Source of the DNA: Aliikangiella sp965214955
GTDB lineage: Bacteria > Pseudomonadota > Gammaproteobacteria > Enterobacterales > Kangiellaceae
NCBI GenBank assembly: GCA_965214955.1
Contig: CBDCCU010000004.1
Span: forward strand, 62,001 to 126,000
DNA length: 64,000 bases
Reading direction: 5' to 3'
The position numbers and the translations under genes are program-made. The number at the start of each line of letters is the position of its first letter. Positions within the stretch are counted from its first letter, which is position 1. The notes beneath the pieces were generated by a model that worked only from the letters and a program-made list of their open reading frames with translations, was not told the origin of the DNA and ran no database searches. Of this stretch, positions 1 to 8,168 are shown piece after piece.

Positions 1-1
1 C

Positions 2-442
2 TCTTGGAATCCAGGAAACTTCAAATTGCAATTAGAATATAGTGATACTAAAGAAGACACTTTAACTTTTGGTGGTAAACGAGGTTACCTGCATTTCGCT
101 TATCGTTTTGATAGTTGGCTTCCATTCATTACTTATGGCTTTGTTTCTGATGATGAACAAGTTCAATATGAGCCACCTCCTGTCAGCACTCCACAAGAAG
201 CATTTTTAGTTGAGCTAATTAGACAAGGAGCAGAGCAGATCTCTACCAATCAACGCAATAATGAATATTCAATTACTGCAGGATTAAGGTGGGATTTTAC
301 CAATAATCAAGCACTAAAATTTCAATGCGATAGATTTTATTTTGACGCAAATTCTGGGAGTTTAAATGGGCGGGTAGATGCAATCTACCCTAATGATGAA
401 ACGCGCACTTGGTGCTCTGCTAGTTACGAGTGGGTATTTTAA
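2..442 (+). CDS. Outer-membrane beta-barrel (porin-like) protein, C-terminal part
   Basis: The reading frame is open from the left edge of the window, so only the C-terminal ~146 residues are present and the true start lies outside. The visible part alternates polar and hydrophobic residues as in outer-membrane strands (for example LHFAYRF, YSITAGLRWDF) and ends in a terminal aromatic residue (WVF), the usual BAM recognition signature of outer-membrane barrels. Its stop codon overlaps the start of the next gene by one base (TAATG), so it is translationally close to the PstS-like gene, the hybrid kinase and the HD-GYP regulator. A porin-type role is inferred from fold and context; the exact family cannot be read from a fragment. 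Confidence 0.7.
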   Translation, partial: SWNPGNFKLQLEYSDTKEDTLTFGGKRGYLHFAYRFDSWLPFITYGFVSDDEQVQYEPPPVSTPQEAFLVELIRQGAEQISTNQRNNEYSITAGLRWDFTNNQALKFQCDRFYFDANSGSLNGRVDAIYPNDETRTWCSASYEWVF

Positions 443-897
443 TGATGAAAATACTATTTTATATTTTTACATTTTTATTGCTTATTCCTGCACCAGCCAG
501 TAAAAGTGCTCAGTTTAAGGAATTATTAATTGTGGTTCATGGTAGTGCCAAGATTGATTCTTTGAGTCAAAAGCAAGTTATCGACTTGTTTTTGGGTCGC
601 AATAAGTTTTTTCCTTCGGGTAATAAAGTAAGGGCTATTGATCATCCTATTAATTCACAGTTGCGTGCTGATTTTTATCAAGCACTTACTGGAAAAAACA
701 TTGCCACTATAGACGCTTACTGGGCAAGGCTTAAATATTCAGGCCGAGCTAATTCACCAAAACCTTTAACTGACATTGATGAAATAATCAACGCGGTTAG
801 TGAACAAGTAGGAACAATTGCTTATTTGCCTGCTGATTCCGTTCAACAAATTGAGGCACACGGTTTAAAAACTGTTTTAACAATGAACATTCATTAA
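442..897 (+). CDS. Small PstS-like periplasmic substrate-binding protein
   Basis: About 151 residues with an N-terminal signal peptide (hydrophobic stretch near residues 4-18, then ...PASKSA). The body resembles the short PBP-like family related to phosphate-binding PstS: typical blocks are SLSQKQVIDLFLGR, RADFYQAL and IGYLP-like (here GTIAYLPADS). It has one lobe only, much shorter than transport PstS (~320 aa). No permease or ATPase gene is adjacent; instead it sits directly before a sensor kinase, which suggests a sensory or accessory role rather than transport (inference). Two ATGs (442 and 445) are possible starts; an in-frame GTG at 430 would overlap the upstream gene and is less likely. 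Confidence 0.75.
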   Translation: MMKILFYIFTFLLLIPAPASKSAQFKELLIVVHGSAKIDSLSQKQVIDLFLGRNKFFPSGNKVRAIDHPINSQLRADFYQALTGKNIATIDAYWARLKYSGRANSPKPLTDIDEIINAVSEQVGTIAYLPADSVQQIEAHGLKTVLTMNIH

Positions 898-907
898 GCA
901 ATATAAA

Positions 908-3400
908 ATGCAACATAAGTTTTTAGATCATTTTATTTTTATGATAATGGCAGGTTGCGCGCTATTATTATCTTTTGTTTTTAGCACCATTATCTATTTT
1001 GTTATTCAATCTCAAGAGCGCGATGAAAGCTACCAACTAGCTAATTACCTAATGAAAACAGTAAGCTCAACGGCTACTGCGGCCTTGTTTTCTAATAACA
1101 AAGATGTTGGTAATGATGTTATTAATGGTTTATTAAGCAACGATTCTATTCATTCTGTAAAGCTCATTGGATATGCCGATGACTTAAACCCATCATTTGT
1201 TTGGTCTGCGGCTAATGCCAATAGCGACAATAGTCTAAATGAAATGAGTTTAGAGCTAAAATCACCGTTTGATGAAAATGCTACTCTAGGAAAAATAGTA
1301 GTTACTCCGAGTGAAAATTGGGTCAACCAAAATAGCCAAGAGCGAGCACTGGAATTGATAATAGGATTAATTATTGTCATTTTTTCAACTTGTTTTCTCA
1401 CGGCTCAATTAATAAGACATTTAATTTCAACCCCTCTCACAAGCGCTGTTAAACAATTAACATTAATCAAACCAGGAGATAACACTCAAGTAGAAGTACC
1501 AGCGCATTTACAACAAAATGAAATCGGCTCACTAATTTCAGTTTTCAACTCACTTTTAAACAAAGTACGTAAAGCGATATTAGTTGAACGCCAATTACGA
1601 GAACGCATGGAAGTGGTTAAAACTAACTTAGAAGTAGCCAAAAACCAAGCCATTAAAGCAACAGAAACTAAAAGTAATTTTTTAGCCGTTATGAGCCACG
1701 AAATCCGCACACCAATGAACGCCATTATTGGTTTTTTGGAGCTGGCAATTGAAGACAAATCTTTAACTGAAAGCACACAAAAGCATTTAACTATTTCATT
1801 AAGTTCAGCACATTTTTTGTTGCAACTAATTAATGATGTGCTTGATCTCAGTAAAATAGAAAGCGGTAAACTAGAGCTTGATCTGCAATCATTTGATTTA
1901 GTTAATATACTCACCAAAGTACAAGAGCTTATGGCGATAAAAGCTAAGGAAAAAAACCTAAAGCTTACATTATCAATTCCCGATAAAATGGCAAAAAGCT
2001 ACTGCGGAGATCCTTTTAGACTACAGCAAATTTTATTTAATCTTATTAGTAATGCAATAAAATTTACCCACGAAGGTGCTATTGTCATTAAATTAGAAGA
2101 GCACGCTGATAATCAATTTGTTTTTAGCGTTATTGATACTGGTGTAGGCATTCCAGAAAATAAAATTGAACAAATATTAGAGCCTTTCACTCAAGTAGAT
2201 GCTTCTATTTCTCGTCATTATGGCGGCACCGGCTTGGGAACAAGTATTGCCAGCGATCTTGTTAAGCTTATGGGAGGGAAACTCAGTATCAAAAGCAAGT
2301 TGGGTGAAGGTAGCTGTTTTTATTTTACAATAAAACTTCCTCCTTCAAATACCGCAACGGCATTAGTGCAACACAGCCACGAAGCTGAAAGTAATAAGGT
2401 TGATCCAATGCTAATTTTAGTTGCTGATGATGTGAAAGAAAACATTGTTTTAATGCGCATTCATTTAGAAAAAGCAGGACATACCGTACATGAAGCACTC
2501 AATGGAAAACAAGCGTTAGAAAAAGCAAAGGAGCATTGCTACAACTTACTATTAATTGACTTGCAAATGCCTGTTATGGATGGTTATACCGCTTGCGAAA
2601 AGATCCGAAAACTCAATGAGCACTATCAAAAAGTACATATTATTATAGCCACAGCAGGTAGTGACAATGCTGATATTTCTCGATTAAAAAAATTAAACAT
2701 CACTTCATTAATTAGCAAACCAATTAGCTACAAACAATTATTTAGCATTATTTATCAACAACACAATCACTCTACTTCAAGTTTTGCGTCAACAGTTGAA
2801 AACACATCTCAAGCTATTTTTGATTCTGAAGCGGCATTAAATAATTGGATTGAACCTAACGCGTTAAAATCTGCATTAATTAGCTTTAAAAAAAGCAATC
2901 AAAACTTGGCAGAAACCCTTATTATTAGCGCGAAAAAAAATGATTTTAATACTTTAGAAAAAGAAGCTCATCGCATAAAAGGCGTAGCTGGAAATTTGTG
3001 TTTATTTCAACTAGCTGAGCAAGCAAAAATTTTAGAAAATAAAATTCATATTCAGCAAACCAAAAATATTAAATTAACCGTTTATGAATTTAATACCGTT
3101 TTACAGAAAACATTAAGTATTATTAATAATTACAACATCTCATCCAAAGATACAGAGCACAAAGCGGCAAAACATACACCTAATCAAACCAACTTAGTTA
3201 GTATTTTGCGTAACATTAAACATGCTTGTTATCAAAATGATCCCGACATAGCTGAGCGCGCAATTAAACAATTAGAGCCTCATCAGCTAAGTGTATCAAT
3301 GGCAATGAACGATTCACTGCAACAGTTTGATTTTGAAACACTAGAAAATTTAACCGACGAATTACTCTCCACTATTGAGCAAGAGGCGTTTAATCAATGA
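908..3400 (+). CDS. Hybrid sensor histidine kinase (HAMP-HisKA-HATPase-REC-Hpt)
   Basis: 830 residues. Two membrane segments (about 9-33 and 147-169) enclose a ~110-residue periplasmic sensor region, followed by a HAMP linker (~170-225), HisKA with the phospho-accepting His264 in MSHEIRTPMN, an HATPase domain with the GTGLGTSIAS glycine box, a receiver with Asp551 (LLIDLQMPVMDGY), and a C-terminal Hpt-like domain with His688 in EAHRIKG. This is a complete internal phosphorelay. The gene is 10 bp after the PstS-like gene and overlaps the HD-GYP response regulator by ATGA, so kinase and regulator are almost certainly partners. The signal is unknown; the upstream periplasmic protein is a candidate input (inference). 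Confidence 0.9.
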   Translation: MQHKFLDHFIFMIMAGCALLLSFVFSTIIYFVIQSQERDESYQLANYLMKTVSSTATAALFSNNKDVGNDVINGLLSNDSIHSVKLIGYADDLNPSFVWSAANANSDNSLNEMSLELKSPFDENATLGKIVVTPSENWVNQNSQERALELIIGLIIVIFSTCFLTAQLIRHLISTPLTSAVKQLTLIKPGDNTQVEVPAHLQQNEIGSLISVFNSLLNKVRKAILVERQLRERMEVVKTNLEVAKNQAIKATETKSNFLAVMSHEIRTPMNAIIGFLELAIEDKSLTESTQKHLTISLSSAHFLLQLINDVLDLSKIESGKLELDLQSFDLVNILTKVQELMAIKAKEKNLKLTLSIPDKMAKSYCGDPFRLQQILFNLISNAIKFTHEGAIVIKLEEHADNQFVFSVIDTGVGIPENKIEQILEPFTQVDASISRHYGGTGLGTSIASDLVKLMGGKLSIKSKLGEGSCFYFTIKLPPSNTATALVQHSHEAESNKVDPMLILVADDVKENIVLMRIHLEKAGHTVHEALNGKQALEKAKEHCYNLLLIDLQMPVMDGYTACEKIRKLNEHYQKVHIIIATAGSDNADISRLKKLNITSLISKPISYKQLFSIIYQQHNHSTSSFASTVENTSQAIFDSEAALNNWIEPNALKSALISFKKSNQNLAETLIISAKKNDFNTLEKEAHRIKGVAGNLCLFQLAEQAKILENKIHIQQTKNIKLTVYEFNTVLQKTLSIINNYNISSKDTEHKAAKHTPNQTNLVSILRNIKHACYQNDPDIAERAIKQLEPHQLSVSMAMNDSLQQFDFETLENLTDELLSTIEQEAFNQ

Positions 3401-4437
3401 ATTCAAAAAATAATCAATGGCGAATTCTTATCGTTGATGATGAGCCTAATAACTTACAACTGCTCAGACAAATATTAAAAAACAAATACCAACTATCAAT
3501 GGCAACTAATGGTAATCAAGCAATATCTTTAGCCAAAAAATTACAGCCTGATTTAATTTTACTAGATGTAATGATGCCTGAGCTCGATGGATATAAAACT
3601 TGTATTAAACTAAAGTCAATTTCTAAAACATCGAACATTCCCGTTATTTTTGTTACTGCAAAAGCAGATGTAAAAGACGAGCAATACGGCTTTGAAATTG
3701 GCGCCGTAGATTATATTACCAAACCAATATCCCCTGCTATTGTACTTGCCAGAGTTCAAACTCATTTGTTTTTATACGATCAACAAAAAGCTTTTGAAGT
3801 TCAGCTTAAGCAACGCACAAAAGAATTAAAAGAAATTCAAAGAGATGCTATTTCTATGTTAGGCGAAGCAGGTCACTTTAATGATGCTGACACTGGGCAA
3901 CACATTAACAGAATGACTTCTTATACCAAAGTAATTGCACAGCAAGCAGGTTGGTCCGACAGCAGAGCGTCTCAATTAAAACTAGCCGCTTCAATGCACG
4001 ATATGGGAAAAATAGGAATACCCGATTCAATTTTAAAGAAAGCCTCCAAGCTCAACACTAACGAATGGGAAATTATGAAAACTCATTCACAACTTGGCTT
4101 TGATATTCTTTCAAAAAGTAATACCCCACTGTTTCAGCTTGCGGCCGAGGTTGCATTATACCATCACGAAAAATGGGATGGCTCGGGCTACCCAACAGGA
4201 ATTGCAGGTGAACAAATTCCAGAAGGCGCTAGAATAGCAGCTTTAGCTGATGTATTTGATGCATTAACAACCGCTAGACCCTATAAAAAAGCATGGCCAG
4301 TTGAAGATGCTTTTAGTGAAATAAAGAACACTTCTGGTACAAGCTTTGATCCCCGCTTGGTAGAAGCCTTTTTTGCCGCAGAGCAAGAAATTAGAGCGCT
4401 AAAGCATGATTGGGATACCAAAATGCAGGGAGATTAA
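3397..4437 (+). CDS. Response regulator with HD-GYP domain (c-di-GMP phosphodiesterase)
   Basis: 346 residues: an N-terminal CheY-like receiver (phospho-acceptor Asp57 in LLDVMMPELDGY, switch Lys in TKP), a short coiled linker rich in Lys and Glu, and an HD-GYP domain. The metal and catalytic residues are intact: HDMGKIG with His201-Asp202, and HHEKWDGSGYP at 256-266. HD-GYP domains hydrolyse cyclic di-GMP, so the output of the upstream hybrid kinase is predicted to be a change in c-di-GMP (family knowledge). It starts inside the kinase stop codon (ATGA overlap). A 16-bp tandem duplication begins in the last codons and spans the stop. Confidence 0.93.
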   Translation: MNSKNNQWRILIVDDEPNNLQLLRQILKNKYQLSMATNGNQAISLAKKLQPDLILLDVMMPELDGYKTCIKLKSISKTSNIPVIFVTAKADVKDEQYGFEIGAVDYITKPISPAIVLARVQTHLFLYDQQKAFEVQLKQRTKELKEIQRDAISMLGEAGHFNDADTGQHINRMTSYTKVIAQQAGWSDSRASQLKLAASMHDMGKIGIPDSILKKASKLNTNEWEIMKTHSQLGFDILSKSNTPLFQLAAEVALYHHEKWDGSGYPTGIAGEQIPEGARIAALADVFDALTTARPYKKAWPVEDAFSEIKNTSGTSFDPRLVEAFFAAEQEIRALKHDWDTKMQGD

Positions 4438-4460
4438 AATGCAGGGATCTTAAAATTAAC

Positions 4461-5762
4461 CTAATAAGTTTTTTTAGCAATTTCTGCCATAGCTTGAGTA
4501 ATTTGGGTTAACTCATCTCTGTTAATAATATACGGCGGCATAGTATAAAGCAGCTTACCAAATGGGCGTAACCAAACATCAAGCTCAACAAGCATTGGTT
4601 GAATAGCATTCATATCAACAGGATCAACCAGCTCTAGCACACCAATTGCGCCTTTTACTCGCACATCAGCAACCGAGGGCAAATCAATTAGTGGCTGTAA
4701 TTGTGCATTAAGCTGACTTTCAATTTGTTCTACTTTGCCTTGCCAATCCATTTTTTCTAAAAGCGCTAAACTTTTACAGGCTACCGCACAAGCCAGTGGA
4801 TTTGCCATAAAAGTAGGCCCATGCATTAAATTACCGCCACCGTAGCTCGAAATAGTATCCGCCACTTTTCTAGTGGTTAAAGTCGCCGCTAAAGACATAT
4901 AGCCGCCTGTTAGCGCTTTACCTAAACAGAGTATGTCAGGCACTATATCTGCCTGCTCATAAGCGAATAAACTGCCAGTACGACCAAAGCCTGTTGCAAT
5001 TTCATCTAAAATTAACAACACATTATATTGATCACATAGCGCCCGTAGCTGGCGAAGATATTCTGTGCTATACACCCGCATACCACCAGCACCTTGCACA
5101 ATAGGTTCAATGATTACGGCGGCAATGGTTTGATGATTTTTCTCAAGCTCAGCTTTTAAAGACTGAATATCGTTATCACTCCACTCATCATCAGTTTTAC
5201 ACTGCGGCGGCTCAACAAAAATATGCTTGGGCAAAACCCCACTAAACATCGAATGCATACCATTTTCAGGATCGCAAACCGACATCGCGCCAAAAGTATC
5301 ACCGTGATAGCCATTTTTAACCGTTAAAAACTGACTTTTCTGTGATTTACCAATAGAAAACCAATACTGCAACGCCATTTTCAAAGCCACTTCTACCGCC
5401 ACTGAGCCAGAATCGGCAAAAAATAAACAATCAAGCGCTGGTGCAGTCATGCCAATAAGCTTTTGCCCTAATTCAATGGCAGGCTTATGAGTTAACCCAC
5501 CAAACATCACATGGGACATTTTCTCCGTTTGTTCAGTAAGCGCTTGATTAAGTTCAGGATGGTTATAACCATGGATCGCAGACCACCAAGATGCCATGCC
5601 ATCAATCAGTTTTTTACCATTATCTAAATGTATATAAACCCCTTGCGCCGAACTGACTGCAAAAGTTGGGGTTGGTTGCTTTAGGTTTGTATAAGGATGC
5701 CAAAGATGCTCTTGGTCAAAAGCCAACTGTTGCTCAGTTAATCGTGTAGAAGGTGTTATCAT
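4461..5762 (-). CDS. bioA: Adenosylmethionine-8-amino-7-oxononanoate aminotransferase
   Basis: 433 residues, the usual BioA length. It transfers the amino group of S-adenosylmethionine to KAPA to give DAPA in biotin synthesis, in the cytoplasm with PLP. Family signatures are clear: HLWHPYT near the N terminus, DGMASWWSAIHGY, the ADSGSVAVEVALKMA glycine/serine block, ILDEIATGFGRTG (PLP-binding Asp) and LCLGKALTGGY with the PLP lysine. No bioB, bioF, bioC or bioD is next to it, unlike the divergent bioA/bioBFCD arrangement of enterics, and I see no BirA-type operator upstream. It is convergent with the HD-GYP gene. Confidence 0.95.
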   Translation of the reverse strand: MITPSTRLTEQQLAFDQEHLWHPYTNLKQPTPTFAVSSAQGVYIHLDNGKKLIDGMASWWSAIHGYNHPELNQALTEQTEKMSHVMFGGLTHKPAIELGQKLIGMTAPALDCLFFADSGSVAVEVALKMALQYWFSIGKSQKSQFLTVKNGYHGDTFGAMSVCDPENGMHSMFSGVLPKHIFVEPPQCKTDDEWSDNDIQSLKAELEKNHQTIAAVIIEPIVQGAGGMRVYSTEYLRQLRALCDQYNVLLILDEIATGFGRTGSLFAYEQADIVPDILCLGKALTGGYMSLAATLTTRKVADTISSYGGGNLMHGPTFMANPLACAVACKSLALLEKMDWQGKVEQIESQLNAQLQPLIDLPSVADVRVKGAIGVLELVDPVDMNAIQPMLVELDVWLRPFGKLLYTMPPYIINRDELTQITQAMAEIAKKTY

Positions 5763-5868
5763 TGGATCAAAGCTTCACATTTAAGGCAAAAACGAATAGT
5801 ATCACCGACCACAGTGAGTATCATCCATTCATAAGCTAAAGGACTAGATAAAATAGCTATTTAATACT

Positions 5869-6678
5869 ATGGAAAACCATTCGCAACAAAGTTTAAGCAC
5901 AAGCAAACCGAACTTTAAGATCTTCTTAATTAATTTAGATCGCTCGGTTACTCGCCTAAACCACTGTCAAATCTTACTAGAAGGTGCTGGAATTGAGTTT
6001 AGCCGAATTTCGGCGGTTGATGGTAGCTTGTTATCCAATGAAAAAGCTGATGAACTTTACAACTATAAAGCCACCAAAAGCTATTACAAACAACTCAATA
6101 ATGGTGAGCTGGGTTGCTTTTTAAGCCATAGGCTTGCTTGGCAGAAAATTATTGATCAACAGTTAGACTTTGCCGTTGTTCTAGAAGATGATTTGCACGA
6201 TATTTCTCTTTTACCAGAAGCCATTAATAGCATCACTTCTATCAAAGGAGAATGGGATTACATTAAGCTGGCAAATCACCACAGACATCGTGATTTTTAT
6301 GCTCAAAAACAACTTAATAATTTTATTCTAGGTGTTTTTAATAAGCTACCTGCAAGTACAATAGCGCAAGTCGTTAGCCTAAAAGGCGCAGAGAAACTCC
6401 TCAAACACAGTCAAAAAATTTATCGCCCTGTTGATATCGACTTACAACACTGCGCTGAAAAATCTTTATTGGCTTTTGGCTTAGAGCCTGCTCCCGTTAA
6501 GGTGCAAACCAATCAAACCAGCGAAATTGATGTGCAAGGTAATAGACAAAAAGCTAATCGCAACCGATTTAAACAAATTAGCCAACAATTGGCTTTCAAA
6601 CTCAGTAATTTTAGGTATCGTAAGATACTAAGCAATGCACTGAATAAAATCACTATTGAACAAGACAACAATATTTAA
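5869..6678 (+). CDS. Glycosyltransferase family 25 (LPS/capsule type)
   Basis: 269 residues. N-terminal FLINLDRSVTRL, then SRISAVDGS and GELGCFLSHRLAW (79-91) with the acidic VVLEDD (103-108), the standard GT25 signatures of LPS galactosyl/glucosyltransferases such as Lex-1/LpsA. The charged C-terminal tail (Arg/Lys rich) fits membrane-surface association. The Wzi-like gene follows after 14 bp, so the pair may act on surface polysaccharide (inference). The sugar donor and acceptor cannot be told from the sequence. Confidence 0.88.
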   Translation: MENHSQQSLSTSKPNFKIFLINLDRSVTRLNHCQILLEGAGIEFSRISAVDGSLLSNEKADELYNYKATKSYYKQLNNGELGCFLSHRLAWQKIIDQQLDFAVVLEDDLHDISLLPEAINSITSIKGEWDYIKLANHHRHRDFYAQKQLNNFILGVFNKLPASTIAQVVSLKGAEKLLKHSQKIYRPVDIDLQHCAEKSLLAFGLEPAPVKVQTNQTSEIDVQGNRQKANRNRFKQISQQLAFKLSNFRYRKILSNALNKITIEQDNNI

Positions 6679-6692
6679 GTTTTGAGAAACCA

Positions 6693-8147
6693 ATGAATAA
6701 ACTCATACCTATAATCATAATTATTACCCTAAGCATTGGGCACGCAAATCTAATGGCATCTCCATGGATTGGCACCAATAACCCAGCCCTTCACGATGAT
6801 TTAAAAACCTTAGTGGACTACGGTTATCTCGATGCCTTATCTATGACCTACCCTTTACCATGGCAAGGTATTGCAAAAAAAATTAAAAATATTCGAGTAA
6901 AGCCAGAACACAAGGCTGCCGAACTAGCCGCATTTAGATTAGTACAGGCAATAAAGCGGCGCAATTTAGCCAAAAGCCAAATTCGAATTCGCGGCGCATC
7001 AGAGGCACCTCGATTTACAAGCTTTAATCACAATCAAACCAAAAAAGGCGAACTCAACCTAAAAACACGATTTGAAACAGATAACTGGGCAGGACAAGTT
7101 TCAATTAATTTTGAGTCGGACGGTGAAGAAAATTTTGACGAAAGCTACTTAGCCTTTCGTTTAGGTCAGTGGCAGTTTAGTGCCTCGGCAATTGACCAGT
7201 GGTGGGGACCTGGCGAATCCACCAGTTTTATTTTAACCAACAATGCTAACCCTGTTCCCATGCTTGGTGTTAGCACTAGCAGACCCAATGTTGATCCTGA
7301 CTCTTGGATTAGCTTTTTAGGGCCTTGGTATTTTTCGGCTCAATTAGGCGAGCTAGAATCTGATAGAGAAGTGCCCAACACAAAACTTTGGCGCTCACGT
7401 TTTAACTTTAAACCGCTTGATAATTTAGAAGCAGGCTTATCTTGGGCGGCTATGTGGGGTGGACAAGGCTTTGGAAATGGATTTAGTGACTTTATTGATG
7501 TCATCACTTTCCGCGCAGTTTGTGTTGACGGCAGTAGTAGCTGTGATAGTGAGCTTCATACCAAGCCGGGCAACCATATTGCGGGAGTCGATTTAAAATA
7601 TACTTTTAATCTCTTTGATAACCCAGCCAACTTTTATGTTCAAGCCATTGGTGAAGATGCCAAAGACTTTTATTTAGTCACCGACAGAACTTACCTTTTT
7701 GGACTATCTACTTATCTATGGGATAGTAAAGTTTATATGGAAACTGGCGATACTAGCGTATCTTGTGCGAGCGCAACCTCTACTACTAAAAATTGTTTTT
7801 ATGAGCATAGTGATTATCGTTCAGGTTATCGCTATAACGGCAGAGTAATGGGTTCAATTTTTGATAGTGATGCCAGAGTAACTTCCATTGGTTTAAAAAA
7901 GCACTTTACCGAAGGCGAAGAGCTTCAAGTTCAGTTTGACTATGCCAACTTAAACCGCGATGGTGAGCGCCCTTCTCCTGCGGTAAAAGGAAATATTGAA
8001 GATCTTATGCGTTTATCAGGCAGTTACTTGATGCCTTTTGATGAATGGACATTAAAACTTGGAGTTAATATTGAATCATCCGATATTGATAACTCAATTA
8101 GTGAAACAGAATCATCGGTTTTAGTGGAAATTACTTATCAGTTTTAA
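6693..8147 (+). CDS. Wzi-like capsule assembly outer-membrane protein
   Basis: 484 residues with a signal peptide (cleavage near residue 22, ...NLMASPW). The N-terminal helical part (LKTLVDYGYLDALSMTYPLPW) followed by a long beta-barrel with QWWGPGESTSFILTNNA and a terminal aromatic ending (YQF) matches the Wzi / capsule assembly protein family, which anchors capsular polysaccharide at the outer membrane. It has four cysteines in two short loops (CVDGSSSC and CASATSTTKNC), likely extracellular disulfides. Co-directional with the GT25 gene; no capsule export genes are seen nearby, so the polysaccharide it serves is unknown. Confidence 0.88.
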   Translation: MNKLIPIIIIITLSIGHANLMASPWIGTNNPALHDDLKTLVDYGYLDALSMTYPLPWQGIAKKIKNIRVKPEHKAAELAAFRLVQAIKRRNLAKSQIRIRGASEAPRFTSFNHNQTKKGELNLKTRFETDNWAGQVSINFESDGEENFDESYLAFRLGQWQFSASAIDQWWGPGESTSFILTNNANPVPMLGVSTSRPNVDPDSWISFLGPWYFSAQLGELESDREVPNTKLWRSRFNFKPLDNLEAGLSWAAMWGGQGFGNGFSDFIDVITFRAVCVDGSSSCDSELHTKPGNHIAGVDLKYTFNLFDNPANFYVQAIGEDAKDFYLVTDRTYLFGLSTYLWDSKVYMETGDTSVSCASATSTTKNCFYEHSDYRSGYRYNGRVMGSIFDSDARVTSIGLKKHFTEGEELQVQFDYANLNRDGERPSPAVKGNIEDLMRLSGSYLMPFDEWTLKLGVNIESSDIDNSISETESSVLVEITYQF

Positions 8148-8168
8148 TTTTAATATCGGGAGCAACCA

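Noticed and set aside
1150..1401. Minus-strand reading frames inside the hybrid kinase and similar antisense frames throughout the window
   Set aside because: They lie wholly inside well-supported genes and show no family pattern.
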